Source: Salinigranum rubrum (GTDB taxonomy: Archaea; Halobacteriota; Halobacteria; Halobacteriales; Haloferacaceae). From it: a stretch of DNA of 64,000 nt. Under the pieces are notes generated by a model. It searched no databases and was not told the origin of the DNA. It saw only the letters and a program-made list of their open reading frames with translations. The stretch lies in the NCBI RefSeq assembly GCF_002906575.1, contig NZ_CP026310.1, positions 62,001 through 126,000 of the forward strand. Direction: 5' to 3'. The first letter of the stretch is position 1. Each line of letters starts with the position of its first letter. The translations under genes and the position numbers were made by a program. Of the stretch, positions 17,954-28,473 are shown piece by piece.

Positions 17954-18904
17954 CTAAGCAGTCACTCGTCGACGGAGCGATGCTGGCAACATGAGCAGTC
18001 CGCACCCGTACCACGCACGAATACTGCCAGGTGAAGCCCTTACTGCAGCAAGAAAACGACGTCCAGCCTGCAGTCTTTGACCTTGATCCAGCAGTAACCG
18101 TCCGGCCATGTATTGGTACATCGATCGTTCTTTGGCAGGACGGGATTCTTGACTGACTTTTTCGGCTGCCTGAGCAATACGTTCGTCTAACGGTGTGTCT
18201 TCTTCGGCCATTTCACCGGCATATGCGGCGTAAACACTCTTAAGCTGGTCACGCCTGAATTTTTCAGGTGAGATACGATACTCGAGCAGTTGCTCTGGAA
18301 GCACATACAAAAACTGTGGACCGTATTCTCGTGCCATCCGAACCCAGAGGTCGAGATCTTGTGCGTATCTGAAGGCTGGTCTGTAACCGTCTAACGCACG
18401 GACGGAGTCTCGTCGTATCATCACCGATGGGTGGGCAACTCTAGGACCTTCTTGTTGCATTGTATCAGGGTCACGCTCACCAGAGGGGAAATTCCGGTCA
18501 CCGAAATACTCCCCATTCATACCGATAACGCGAATATCACAGCCGACAACATGAACATCGGGATTCATCTCGAGAAACTCGACCTGACGCTCGAACCGCT
18601 CCGGTAGCGATCTGTCATCAGCATCCATCCGTGCGATGTATTTGCCGTTGGCCGCCTCAATCCCTCTGTTTAGAGTCGCTGGAAGCCCCTGGTTTGTCTC
18701 GTTGGTAAAATGTTCGACTCGGTCATCTAGATTCGCATACCGTTCAATGATTTCTGGTGTTCTGTCGGTTGATCCGTCGTCTATAATCAAGAACTCGAAG
18801 TCCTCGAAAGTCTGATCAAGAATACTCTCGATAGCGGTTGATAGATATTTAGCGTCGTTGTATACGCCCATGACGACCGAAATCTCCAACGACGCCTCTG
18901 TCAT
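17954..18904 (-). CDS. Family 2 glycosyltransferase
   Basis: The 316-residue GT-A enzyme has ISVVMGVYNDAKYLSTAIES, FLIIDDGSTDRTPEII, and KYIARMDADDRSLPERFERQ (the DADD metal site), then VAHPSVMIRR and YAQDLDLWVRMA. A helical tail of about 80 residues follows (AERVSQESRPAKER, MAGRLLLDQGQR). Its ATG directly follows the TAG of the gene upstream, so the two form a translationally coupled pair. It adds a sugar to the growing glycan; specificity unknown. Confidence 0.88.
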   Translation of the reverse strand: MTEASLEISVVMGVYNDAKYLSTAIESILDQTFEDFEFLIIDDGSTDRTPEIIERYANLDDRVEHFTNETNQGLPATLNRGIEAANGKYIARMDADDRSLPERFERQVEFLEMNPDVHVVGCDIRVIGMNGEYFGDRNFPSGERDPDTMQQEGPRVAHPSVMIRRDSVRALDGYRPAFRYAQDLDLWVRMAREYGPQFLYVLPEQLLEYRISPEKFRRDQLKSVYAAYAGEMAEEDTPLDERIAQAAEKVSQESRPAKERSMYQYMAGRLLLDQGQRLQAGRRFLAAVRASPGSIRAWYGCGLLMLPASLRRRVTA

Positions 18905-19792
18905 CTATATTTCATCTTCGAAGTAGCTCTCGATGGTTTCCGGATGATCTTCACTGTATTCGTGCATCTCATATTGATGTTCATTAGGGCGCTCTCTATC
19001 GCCAAGTTCGTATCCTTCTTTGAATCGATCGGGGTCCAACGACTCAATCTTGTAGTGGTTGTAGGTCCCAATCGGCTCAGTATCGACATGGTGAATATAT
19101 CGCTGGTCAGTCCAGCGACTTTCCAGTGACTGATCGGTCCGGGTTTCACCTTCAAGGATGAGATCCCTGGTTGGCTGAATCATTGTGTCAGAAAAGATCT
19201 TATGTGGCATATTGTTGTAGGTGCGCTGTTCATAGTCTGAAGTGTACCGACTGAATGAAGTGAAAAATGTTCGTTCTTCGGCCGTGAGAAGCCCGAAGTC
19301 AGTCTCCTCTGTTGTGAGTGAAAATTTGTCAATAGTTTCGTCGGAGTAGAACTGATCAGCATCGTAAGTCATGAACCATCGCCCAGGCTCCCACTTTGTT
19401 GACTGACTAATCATGTGTGTGAAAGTCAACGCTTGATTTAATCGATAGGCAGCTATCCGTGCAGATTTGTATGTCGTATTCATTCTTGGGACAGTAAACA
19501 GATTCCGCAGCGAAGAGTGGGCGTGTCCTCGGAGCATGGACAATACGCCCCTCGGCCGCCACGGTCTTTGCGCAGAAATCATAGTTGCGTTATCTCGACT
19601 TGAGACAAAATCCGCGATTATTTTTCTAGTTCCATCTGTTGAGCGATTCTTTCGCTTCGGATCGAAACAGCCATCACAGATTATCACCTCAACAGGGTTG
19701 ATTCGACGAATCTGTTCGAGCGAGGGCTCAATCCACTGCCGCTCATTCCAATACGTCGCCAGGAGTATGATATCGTTCTGTGGTATCGTCAT
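18905..19792 (-). CDS. Glycosyltransferase-family-2-like protein
   Basis: The 295 residues start IILLATYWNERQWIEPSLEQ, continue with VEVIICDGCFDPKRKNRSTD and contain GRWFMTYDADQFYSDETID, where DAD is the probable DxD site. These are GT-A features in a variant family with a long insertion between the nucleotide-binding strand and the DxD. The C-terminus is charged (EYSEDHPETIESYF). First gene of a pair with the downstream GT2. Acceptor unknown. Confidence 0.7.
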   Translation of the reverse strand: MTIPQNDIILLATYWNERQWIEPSLEQIRRINPVEVIICDGCFDPKRKNRSTDGTRKIIADFVSSRDNATMISAQRPWRPRGVLSMLRGHAHSSLRNLFTVPRMNTTYKSARIAAYRLNQALTFTHMISQSTKWEPGRWFMTYDADQFYSDETIDKFSLTTEETDFGLLTAEERTFFTSFSRYTSDYEQRTYNNMPHKIFSDTMIQPTRDLILEGETRTDQSLESRWTDQRYIHHVDTEPIGTYNHYKIESLDPDRFKEGYELGDRERPNEHQYEMHEYSEDHPETIESYFEDEI

Positions 19793-20026
19793 GAACCGTC
19801 CAAGTTGTTCCGAGTTTCAGTACCAGTGAGTGAGAATCTATTGTGAAACATGGCCGTTCCACGCTTTATATTATCTGAAATAGTTATCTTGCAGTTACGT
19901 ATTGAACTCAGGATCCAAACTGGCGAACAAGTGGCTGTTCTGATAGCTTCTTGACCCACGATTGCTGACGTCGGATATCTTTCCAAGAGGCTTAACTGTG
20001 TCACTCGCAGTATAAGACACCGAAAG

Positions 20027-21295
20027 ATGGATGACAGCTCATCTAACCTCGCTTTGCAGGAAGACATTGGTCTCTTCTGGACATCTACAGCGATTCTCAT
20101 TATTCTCGCTGTATTCGGTGTAGGACTCGCTGGAGTCGCAGTTGGTCCGTTTGAGGTTCCTCCGTTCATCTTGTACTTGGTTGTTCACGTGATTCTAATG
20201 ATTGCGTTAATAATCTCTCGTTCGGAGTATGTCCTCGATTTTCCGGGCCCCATGCTTACGCTACTCTTCTTCGCGATGTATGTACTCGTGAGTTCTCTTT
20301 GGGCGTCTGATACCGTGTTGGCGATGAAAGAGATGAGCCTCATCGTTACATCAATTCTGACAGGGTTGTTCGTATATTGGAGTGTCTCCAGCCGACAAGT
20401 ACTCTCAAAATATCTCTCAGTCCTGAAACTCTTGGCACTCATTGGAATCGTGATTGCGGTAGTTGAGATCACGACGGGAGTGCATCTCCCTGTGAGCAAA
20501 CGACACGGAACTGTGTCTTATTATACAAGTACTGCGTGGTACGTTAATGAAAACGACTTCAGTATGTTTCTGTCGATGGTCTCGTTTCTATTTTTCGCAA
20601 AAGGGCTGTCGGCCGAAAGCATCAGCAGCCGAGGACTCGGCATTGTGGCCTTCTTAGCGTGTTCGATTATTCTGATAGTGAATGATGCTCGGGCTTCACT
20701 ACTGGCAGTTCTCGTCGTTGGCCTAATACTAATAGGCCTCCACTCCGGACGGAACGTGCTACGTCGATTAGTCTCCAAACCATTCCGGACGCCAGTGTTT
20801 ACGGCCAGTGCATTGCTTGGGGCCTCTGCTTTCGTCGGTCTCGGCTTAATAATGTCAAACCCATTTAATTCTCAGTTTTCGTATTCACTATGGTTCCGTT
20901 GGCAAGCTCTGGAGGCAGGTGTCTTCTTACTGTTCAACACAGTCGTCGGAACTGGTGTCGGAAATTTCCCAATACAATGGAGCCAGATTAACATTCCCCC
21001 CGCTGTCGAGGCAAATGCACACAACTGGTTTGTAACCCTCATCAGTGAATACGGGTTCATCGGTAGTATACTGTTCCTATTAGCATACGGAAAATGTCTT
21101 GACGGTCTCCTCAGACAATACCTCCGCTATCGGGATCCTACGGCATTAGCACTCCTCGGCTCACTATTATCGTTCAGCCTTGCTGGACTCGGTCCAAGTG
21201 ATTCAATGACGTTCCAAATCCAGTGGATTGTACTCGGACTGGCGATGGCCGTCATATTCCGTGTTCCAGGGTCAGATGTTACAGTCCCAGATTAA
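20027..21295 (+). CDS. O-antigen-ligase/Wzy-like polymerase
   Basis: The 422-residue protein has about ten to eleven membrane helices. A long loop before the last helices contains FRWQALEAGVFLLFNTVVGT, GVGNFPIQ and AHNWFVTLISEYGFIGSILF, the hallmark of the O-antigen ligase/Wzy superfamily, in which the loop Arg and His act in polymerising or ligating polyprenyl-linked repeat units on the outer face of the membrane. It is followed by an ABC transporter and sits centrally in the cluster, pointing to a repeat-unit polysaccharide. Confidence 0.82.
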   Translation: MDDSSSNLALQEDIGLFWTSTAILIILAVFGVGLAGVAVGPFEVPPFILYLVVHVILMIALIISRSEYVLDFPGPMLTLLFFAMYVLVSSLWASDTVLAMKEMSLIVTSILTGLFVYWSVSSRQVLSKYLSVLKLLALIGIVIAVVEITTGVHLPVSKRHGTVSYYTSTAWYVNENDFSMFLSMVSFLFFAKGLSAESISSRGLGIVAFLACSIILIVNDARASLLAVLVVGLILIGLHSGRNVLRRLVSKPFRTPVFTASALLGASAFVGLGLIMSNPFNSQFSYSLWFRWQALEAGVFLLFNTVVGTGVGNFPIQWSQINIPPAVEANAHNWFVTLISEYGFIGSILFLLAYGKCLDGLLRQYLRYRDPTALALLGSLLSFSLAGLGPSDSMTFQIQWIVLGLAMAVIFRVPGSDVTVPD

Positions 21296-21426
21296 TAATA
21301 CCGGAGACGGAGAGTAAGCCGCTGACGGGTTGAACGTTCTAACCAGTCTCCGACGGAAAATTCGTCCCAGAATACCGACGAGATTATGAACTCCCATGCC
21401 TCACGAAGCGATACCTGCATTCTCCG

Positions 21427-23238
21427 ATGTCTACTAGAAAATCTACCGACCTCTCACGAAGACGGAAGCTCAGCGCACTATTGGACATCGCACGGTACAA
21501 TCCACGACTAACGACTCTGATCGTCGTTCTTGGTATTGTGGCGGCAATTCTTGAAGGAGTCGGACTCAGTTTCATTCTACCGATTATTGAACTGATTCAG
21601 GCCGAAGCTCCAGCTCAGAATGCGGATGGTCTGCTCCGTGTATTCATTAATGCCTATCAGATAGTCGGTATTCCGTTTACATTGGAGTTCATCGTTCTCG
21701 GAGTTGCGGCCATCATGACAATCCGATACACGATGACCTTTGTCGTCGCTTGGCTTCGAGAGGCGCTCCGCAACTATTACATCCGCGACTTACAGATACG
21801 GGCGTTCGAAGAAACTCTTGGAGTCGAAATTGACTACTTCGACGAGGAGGGGTCCGATGACATCCTTAACGCTCTAATTACGCAAACATACTACGCTGGC
21901 AATTCCATCGTTCACGCAGTAAACCTGTTACAATTGCTCTTCCTCTCTCTGGTCTATTTCGTGGTTGCTCTCACTCTTGCACCGATTCTCACTCTCGTCG
22001 CCGTCTGTATTCTCGGTGGAATTACACTTCTATTACGGTTCATTATTGAGCCTGGGTACGAGATTGGAAACCGAGTCGCCAAAGCGAACGAACGTCGCCA
22101 AGAAGCAGCACAAGCGGGAACTCAAGGGATTAGAGATGTCCGAATATTCGGTTTGGGGAACGAATTACGAACCGATTTCATTGAGGCAGTTGAGCAATAC
22201 ACTACGGCTCAAATATCTCTTCGGAGGAACGAAGCAGCAATAGACAATTTCTACAATTACGCAGTTGCGATCTTCATATTCGTCTTGATTTATCTGGCCT
22301 TCACTTTCGCAGAGCTCTCTTTTGGGCAGCTTGGACTCTTCCTTATTGCAATGTTCCGACTTGGACCGAAAGTGAGTGCTGTAAACCAAAAGTTCTACCA
22401 AGTTGAAAACAATCTTCCCCACCTTATCCGCACAAACGAGTTTATCGAAGAGCTTGAATCGAATCAAGAGAAAAATACTCCTGTACGGGAAGTTCCCTCG
22501 CAAATCAATCGTGTTACGTTTGACGACGTCACGTTTTCATATGCCGATGATGAAATGGTCCTGCGCGGTATCGACTTTGAGGTTACAAAAGGAGAGTTCG
22601 TCGCGTTTGTCGGCCAGTCTGGAGCGGGAAAATCGACCATTGTCGCTCTTCTAGCTCGACTCTACGAAGTAGATGGTGGTGAGATCCGAGCGAACGATAT
22701 TCCTCTCAACGAGATGGATGTCAAAGAATGGCGCGAAAGAATCGCTGTCGTGAGACAGAATCCGTTCATATTCAATGACACACTTCGGTATAACCTCACA
22801 GTGGGAAAGCGAAACGCATCAAAGGAGGACCTAAACCGTGTTTGTCAGATTGCTCAAGTTGATGAATTCCTTTGCGATCTCCCGGAAGGGTATGATACTA
22901 TCTTGGGCGATGAAGGTGTCCGTCTGTCTGGTGGGCAAAAACAGCGACTTGCTCTAGCACGTGCACTGCTGAAGGATGCGGACTTGTTGCTGTTGGATGA
23001 GGCGACGAGTGATTTGGATTCGAATCTGGAACGTGAGGTTCAGACCGGTATTGAATCCATGGAACGTGACTACGCCATCATCGCGATCGCCCACCGCTTG
23101 TCGACTATCGAGAATGCCGACCATATCTACACTGTAGAGGACGGGTTAATCACGGAAAGAGGCGATCATGACGACCTCGTCAGGAACGAAGGTAAGTATG
23201 CAGAAATGTATGAAGTTCAGTCAAAGTCTAGCTCATAA
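21427..23238 (+). CDS. ABC transporter, fused permease and ATPase (flippase type)
   Basis: The 603-residue half-transporter has six membrane helices (residues about 30-310) followed by a nucleotide-binding domain. Walker A is GQSGAGKST, the Q-loop VRQNPFIF, the signature LSGGQKQR, Walker B LLLLDEATSDLD and the switch AIAHRLSTI. The build is MsbA/PglK-like, a homodimeric exporter that flips lipid-linked oligosaccharides. The position next to the Wzy-like gene supports glycan flipping. Start ATG 21427; an acidic inter-domain linker is visible. Confidence 0.88.
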   Translation: MSTRKSTDLSRRRKLSALLDIARYNPRLTTLIVVLGIVAAILEGVGLSFILPIIELIQAEAPAQNADGLLRVFINAYQIVGIPFTLEFIVLGVAAIMTIRYTMTFVVAWLREALRNYYIRDLQIRAFEETLGVEIDYFDEEGSDDILNALITQTYYAGNSIVHAVNLLQLLFLSLVYFVVALTLAPILTLVAVCILGGITLLLRFIIEPGYEIGNRVAKANERRQEAAQAGTQGIRDVRIFGLGNELRTDFIEAVEQYTTAQISLRRNEAAIDNFYNYAVAIFIFVLIYLAFTFAELSFGQLGLFLIAMFRLGPKVSAVNQKFYQVENNLPHLIRTNEFIEELESNQEKNTPVREVPSQINRVTFDDVTFSYADDEMVLRGIDFEVTKGEFVAFVGQSGAGKSTIVALLARLYEVDGGEIRANDIPLNEMDVKEWRERIAVVRQNPFIFNDTLRYNLTVGKRNASKEDLNRVCQIAQVDEFLCDLPEGYDTILGDEGVRLSGGQKQRLALARALLKDADLLLLDEATSDLDSNLEREVQTGIESMERDYAIIAIAHRLSTIENADHIYTVEDGLITERGDHDDLVRNEGKYAEMYEVQSKSSS

Positions 23239-23271
23239 TAATTGTGATCGCGCCGCTGGGTGCCATACAAT

Positions 23272-24216
23272 CTAATTGTCAAGAATCGCGTCGAGCACTT
23301 CCTGATGATCAAGATACCACTCTATTGTTTCATCAATCCCTTCAGCGAATGAATACTTCGGGCTGTATCCTACGAGCTTGTTCGCACGTGAGATGTCGGC
23401 AATATATCGGCTTACTTCTCCGGTTCGGTTGGGTTCGACGTGAACGTCCACGTTTGCTCCAACCGCGTTGACGACCGTTCGCGCCAGTTCAAGCAATGAC
23501 GTTCCCTCTCCAGAAGCGATGTTGAGGGTAGTTCCCTGAACTTTCTCGAAGGAGTCAACCACATCGGCGATGCCCGAAACACAGTCGTCAATATATGTGA
23601 AATCCAGCACTTTATCTGCGCCGTAGACTGTTAAGTCACGGCCATCGACAGCTTGTGCAATAAATAATGGAACGACTCGGTTTGAGTTGTCGTACCGACC
23701 GTAGACATTGGAGAATCGGAGAAGCGACGTGTTGATACCGTAGCATTTCTCGTACGCTTTTACCATTGCTTCACCACCGATTTTACTCGCGGTATACGGG
23801 GATTCACAGGAATCAGTATATGTGTCTTCTTCATCGTAGATTAGCTTCCCATTGTTTCCGTATACCTCTCGACTGCTTGAAAAGACGAAGTCTTGAACTC
23901 CGTTACGCCGAGCAAACTCCAGCATATTAAATGTCATATCGAAGTTGTCACGTGCTCTCTCAGGGTTGCGAACTAGTTGGTGAACACGGGCATTAGCGCT
24001 AAGGTGGACAACCATATCAACATCAGTTTCAAGATCCATGACCTCATCTTCATCACGGAGGTCGACGAGTTCGGTGACGTCGTCAACTCGGTCTGACCAG
24101 CGATTTTCAGTTACATCGACACCGTGGACGTCATAGCCCGAGTCTAACAAGCGAAGTACGAGCTCTGTTCCGACAGTTCCGCTTGACCCTGTCACGAGCA
24201 CTGAATTGCGAGACAT
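23272..24216 (-). CDS. NAD-dependent sugar epimerase/dehydratase
   Basis: This 314-residue extended short-chain dehydrogenase has the Rossmann motif VLVTGSSGTVGTELV, DMVVHLSANARVHQLV, the catalytic SSSREVYG (Ser) and SPYTASKIGGEA (YxxxK), then LLRFSNVYGRYDNSNRVVPL. This is the pattern of UDP-glucose/GlcNAc 4-epimerase-like enzymes, which supply an activated sugar to the neighbouring transferases. The exact nucleotide sugar cannot be read from sequence. Confidence 0.87.
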   Translation of the reverse strand: MSRNSVLVTGSSGTVGTELVLRLLDSGYDVHGVDVTENRWSDRVDDVTELVDLRDEDEVMDLETDVDMVVHLSANARVHQLVRNPERARDNFDMTFNMLEFARRNGVQDFVFSSSREVYGNNGKLIYDEEDTYTDSCESPYTASKIGGEAMVKAYEKCYGINTSLLRFSNVYGRYDNSNRVVPLFIAQAVDGRDLTVYGADKVLDFTYIDDCVSGIADVVDSFEKVQGTTLNIASGEGTSLLELARTVVNAVGANVDVHVEPNRTGEVSRYIADISRANKLVGYSPKYSFAEGIDETIEWYLDHQEVLDAILDN

Positions 24217-24503
24217 ATCTCGCCAGAGAATTTCGGGTCATTAATTACTTCGGCTTTTGTGTTCGTCTCCCTATCCCGCCACTCTAAGAATGCGACTTTG
24301 AAGACAGCTGAATGCTCTGAATCTAGTCTCAATCAATGTACTACCAGTGCGCCATTTTGACGACTTGACGTAATCCATTTTTAGTGGGGCCTGTAAGACT
24401 CTCTGATGCCCATGCAGACTCCGATACAGTTTTTCACCGCAGTTCAGCTTTATATTCAATCTACTTGGGCGATATTCTCCGTGAAATGGAGGGTCAAGTA
24501 ACG

Positions 24504-25373
24504 ATGGCAGACGATGCACCTGCTGCCATCACATTCGGTGACGCCGATTACTTCGCGACTATTTCGAAATCAGTGGAAAAATTCCACTCGATCTACCCGA
24601 CTGGGAAAGCATACGTATACGATTGGGGCCTCACTGAGGCTCAAAGAGAGGAGTTGCGTTCATACGGTCCCACCGAAGTGATTTCTTGGGGCTGGCGAGA
24701 AATGAGTCGTCACTACGTTCTTACGTTGGGTGAGTATCTTACAGGTTCTCCAGCGTGGCGCTGGGCTGAGTCCGTGCCAATTGCTGGGGGATTCCTTCGT
24801 GAGCGGGTAGCACCGTATGTACAGCGTGAGCGGTCTGAGTGGTATTATTGTCAAAAACCATATATGATTCGGGATTGTGTGGCCCGTGGATCGGGAAGAA
24901 AGCTTATTTTTCTAGACGGAGATGCAGTAATAATCAACGAACTCCCGATACTTGCCGATGATTCAGTTGATATCGGGGTTACACTCCGACCGCATGAAGA
25001 AATTGAAGCAGCTCGTGAACGAGGAGATTATCATGTTTTGAACGCTGGCGTGCTCATTTTCAACTGCTCCGCAGAGAAGGTGCACGCATTCACCTCAGAG
25101 TGGATTGATCGAATGCATGACTGTGACCTCCCACTTAGAGAACAAAGTAGCTTGAGCAAACTCATCCAATCTATCGATCCAAATATTTATCAAAATTTCG
25201 GGAATACGGGCGTTCTTTCGGTATCTGGGCAGAACATTCGAGTCAAAATCCTTGACATGCGTGAGTACAATTATAACTGGATAGAGGACGGATGGGATCG
25301 ATCAAAGAACAGAATCCTTCACTTCAAGAGCGGGCGACATGATGAGGTTGGTGATTTACTTTCCGATTTGTAG
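24504..25373 (+). CDS. Nucleotide-diphospho-sugar transferase (GT8-like)
   Basis: The ATG at 24504 follows GGAGGG by ten bases and is preferred to ATG 24486. The 289-residue product has AAITFGDADYFATISKSVEK, a tyrosine-rich donor region, KLIFLDGDAVIINELPIL (D-G-D metal site), HVLNAGVLIFNCS and a C-terminal FKSGRHDEVGD. These are features of GT8-like or glycogenin-like folds acting with a divalent metal. Cytosolic. It starts a run with two methyltransferase genes. Confidence 0.7.
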   Translation: MADDAPAAITFGDADYFATISKSVEKFHSIYPTGKAYVYDWGLTEAQREELRSYGPTEVISWGWREMSRHYVLTLGEYLTGSPAWRWAESVPIAGGFLRERVAPYVQRERSEWYYCQKPYMIRDCVARGSGRKLIFLDGDAVIINELPILADDSVDIGVTLRPHEEIEAARERGDYHVLNAGVLIFNCSAEKVHAFTSEWIDRMHDCDLPLREQSSLSKLIQSIDPNIYQNFGNTGVLSVSGQNIRVKILDMREYNYNWIEDGWDRSKNRILHFKSGRHDEVGDLLSDL

Positions 25374-25449
25374 GTAGAATTTGACTATTCTCCACCTGTA
25401 CGTAGCCATTGTCGACAGATACATTATCACCTAGTACAAGTCGTTCGTC

Positions 25450-26190
25450 ATGCCCTCTGAGGTTCGGAAGGCCTTCAAAATTCTCCGTTCGGACGGACTT
25501 ATCCCTCTAGTACGCAAAGGCGTTCCCTTCGTCCATGATAATTATATCTCCTCACACTTACCGCGTGCTGTCGTGCAATACAACGGTGTAGCGGTGAAGG
25601 CTGGACGTCTATTTGATACATCGTTACCGTGGCGAGAGGGCCACCGACCACAGTTTGAATCCGGGCTAATATCTGCGATCTCACGGCATGTCTCATCAGG
25701 AGACGATGTTGTAATCGTCGGTGGGGGATGGGGTGTCACTGCTGTTGCTGCCGCTAAGCAGGTTGGTGATTCTGGGTCTGTAACAGTCTTTGAGGGTGCC
25801 AAACGCGAAGTAAAGAGAGTCAAAGAGACAGTGGCGCTCAATTCTGTGTCAGATATTGTTGAAGTTCATCATGCCATTGTTGGACCGGAGATCCATCTGA
25901 AATCTGCAGCAGGAGATCCCGCTCGTGTACCACCCGATCAGTTACCCCGTTGTGATGTCTTAGAACTAGATTGTGAAGGGTCTGAAATTGATATATTAAA
26001 AAATCTCTCTTCACGACCGGAGTACGTTTTTGTGGAAACACATGGTATTTACGAGGCTCCGACCGACGAGGTTAGAAAAGTTCTCGAAGAACTAGATTAC
26101 GAAATCACTCACTGTGAGATTGGGGCTGAAGACTACCGTACTGATTGCGAGGAGTACGATATCTACGTTCTAACCGGGCAACGAATTTAA
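25450..26190 (+). CDS. FkbM family methyltransferase
   Basis: The 246-residue protein has the SAM-binding motif DDVVIVGGGWGVTAVAAAKQ, a VTVFEGAKREVKRVKETV segment, and CDVLELDCEGSEIDILKNL followed by YVFVETHGIYEA, the two FkbM signatures. FkbM enzymes O-methylate sugars or other hydroxyls. Close spacing to the next methyltransferase gene (about 25 bases) suggests an operon that decorates the glycan. Confidence 0.85.
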   Translation: MPSEVRKAFKILRSDGLIPLVRKGVPFVHDNYISSHLPRAVVQYNGVAVKAGRLFDTSLPWREGHRPQFESGLISAISRHVSSGDDVVIVGGGWGVTAVAAAKQVGDSGSVTVFEGAKREVKRVKETVALNSVSDIVEVHHAIVGPEIHLKSAAGDPARVPPDQLPRCDVLELDCEGSEIDILKNLSSRPEYVFVETHGIYEAPTDEVRKVLEELDYEITHCEIGAEDYRTDCEEYDIYVLTGQRI

Positions 26191-26215
26191 ATAATAATAA
26201 CAGAGGGCAAGAAAT

Positions 26216-27037
26216 ATGTCAACGAACGTGTCTCGGATCCTATCTGGTCAGGCGCAGGGTAGAGTGAGAGTTGATAAACTGGTCAAGCAAGCTGCTGAAT
26301 GTGAAGCACGTCTCGCAGCAATCGTCGAGGAGGTGCCATACGATGAAAAAGGCGTGTTTAACAGCGAACTCTTGTTGTTCATCAGTGTGGTTGAGATCCT
26401 TAATCCTGACAGAATCGTTGAAAGTGGACGGGCTCGCGGCCACAGTACAAAGATACTTGCTCGGTATTTCGAAGAACATGATATTGATATCGTTAGTATT
26501 GAACAAGCGAGGGGGACTGATGACGACAAGATTGCTCGAGACAAACTCGACGGCCACAGACAGGTACAGCTTAAATACGGTGATTCACGCGAAATCGTAG
26601 AACCTGTGCTAAAGCCCTCCACAGTCGTTCTGATAGACGGTCCCAAGGGAGATGAAGCGCTTAAACTGGCACTGAAGTTGTTGAAACGCGACGAGGTTGC
26701 AGCAGCCTTCGTTCACGACCTCCATCGTAATACACTTCACCGCGATTTGGGAGAGTTGTTATTCAATTATACATATTTCTCAGACGACGAAATATTTGTT
26801 GAGAAGTTTAGTCATTTAGACGATTCTTGTTGGGAAGTCCTCGGCGACGATTGGGCACCTTATCTACGGAAAGGTGAGGAGATAGAGAGTTATGCGTCGA
26901 CGTTTGGGGTATTCTTCAACGGCGATCAGCCGATAGACCCGCTACGAGAGGACAATTACCGGAAGTTCCTTCAGTGGCACGAGTGCGACTTGCAATCTCA
27001 CGTCAAAAGTGCTATCAAGGCACGATTGCCGTTTTAG
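26216..27037 (+). CDS. Class I SAM-dependent methyltransferase-like protein
   Basis: The 273 residues contain DRIVESGRARGHSTKILARY (glycine-rich SAM loop, normally ESGxxxGxST), VSIEQARGTDDDK and STVVLIDGPKGDEALKLAL, the arrangement of CmcI/rhamnosyl O-methyltransferase-like proteins. The tail contains aromatic and acidic segments (YRKFLQWHECDLQ). It probably methylates a sugar of the surface glycan together with the FkbM enzyme upstream. Function is inferred from fold and place. Confidence 0.65.
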   Translation: MSTNVSRILSGQAQGRVRVDKLVKQAAECEARLAAIVEEVPYDEKGVFNSELLLFISVVEILNPDRIVESGRARGHSTKILARYFEEHDIDIVSIEQARGTDDDKIARDKLDGHRQVQLKYGDSREIVEPVLKPSTVVLIDGPKGDEALKLALKLLKRDEVAAAFVHDLHRNTLHRDLGELLFNYTYFSDDEIFVEKFSHLDDSCWEVLGDDWAPYLRKGEEIESYASTFGVFFNGDQPIDPLREDNYRKFLQWHECDLQSHVKSAIKARLPF

Positions 27038-27070
27038 TAAATACGGACAGTCCGAACTCGAATCCTCTAT

Positions 27071-28473
27071 TTAATCGACGAGATATCCCATGTTTCTGAG
27101 CGACTGACGCGCCGATGGGGGTAGCTCTTTTATCCGCCGTTCGTTTGAATAGGGACGGCCCAGGGTATCCCAGAAGGCAGTGAGTTCGTCATTGAGCCGA
27201 TCGGCGACAATGGGTTGATTGTCTACTACATTTGTCTCCTCGTCAGGAAGTTCGTAAAGAACCGTTCGTGAATCACTCTTCTCATATTTGTGTGTAGTTG
27301 TCCTGATCGCTGTGAGGTCTCCTCGGTGCAACCACTGAGGGTTGAACTCAGGAGCGTACTCGTCGAACCACTCAAGATGCTGTTCGACACGACTGCCCCC
27401 GCGTTGAATGAAACAGTAGTCCCGTGTCTCATGCCTCAGATCAATGCCCTGTAGTGTTGACTGATCGGCGCCAACCTCAGCTAAAAGTGTCCTGACGACA
27501 TCAATCGGCTGGATTAAATCCCCCTCATATTCTGTTACATCTGTCGGTCCGGCAACGATCATTGGGACATGAGATACCGCATCATGGGTTACTAGTTTGT
27601 GAGCGTACAGTCCCCGCTCTCCAAACAATTCACCGTGATCGCCAGTTACCACCACAACAGTATTGTCAGTACGAGAGCGAACCCATTCGATGAGTTCCCC
27701 GATGCACTTATCGACGTATGCGATTGTTGCATCATACATTGCGATTAAACCATTTAATTCCACTTCTGTCAGCTCAAACGCACCGGATACGAACTCGTTC
27801 AGGTTCTCTGTCAATCGAATCGCAACGTCTCGTGCCTCTGATGCAGAAATCGAGAGATTTGACGTATATCGGTCGAGAAACGGAAGAGGTGGGGTATACG
27901 GGTGGTGGGTGTCATTGTAGTGTGCGTAGACGAAGACGCTATTATCTCTGCTGGAGTGCTGATTGAAGGCCCGTTTCACCGTTTCATTGACGAGGTATGA
28001 TGTTGAGTGTTTCGTGGTATCGGCTGTTAGACCACCTCCATGACGACGGATACGCAAAAGGTACTTAATCAGATCCGTTGGATGAACTGCTTCGCGGAGT
28101 GTATCGCTGATGATGTATTGAAACTGATCGAAGCCTCTGTCCAACCCGGTCGCCGGCCCCATGTATGCGACCGTGGACACCCCCGCGGTCTCGTACTCGC
28201 GTTCACCGAGCAGCTCGGGACTGTCGGAAGATCGTCGGGGATGACATCAGACCCCATACCTGCCTGGTGATGTGATGGGTAGGTTCCCGTGAGTATCGAA
28301 GCGCTCGCCGGTCGTGTCCAGATACCGTGTGAAAAACATTTGTCGAACGAGACAGCACTAGACTCTGCTGCGATCGACTGAAGAAACGGTGTAGTATCTC
28401 GCTTATATCCGGAAAGAGAGGTATGATCGAAACGGAGACTCTCAAGTGTGAGCCATACGATGTTAGGAGGCAT
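27071..28473 (-). pseudogene. Sulfatase-like hydrolase/transferase, one-base frameshift
   Basis: The upstream part starts MPPNIVWLTLESLRFDHTSL and reads SHGIWTRPASASILTGTYPS. It leaves frame at the GGG 28217-28219 (CCC in the coding strand). One more C gives TVPELLGEREYETAGVSTVA and connects to the rest, with YAHYNDTHHPYTPP, VVVTGDHGELFGERGLYAH and VSHVPMIVAGP. The combined protein of about 467 residues is complete for the family. The nucleophile position of C/S-x-P-x-R is Thr (TRPAS), as in phosphoethanolamine or phosphoglycerol transferase relatives, so a sulfatase name would mislead. Likely decorates surface glycans. Confidence 0.8.
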
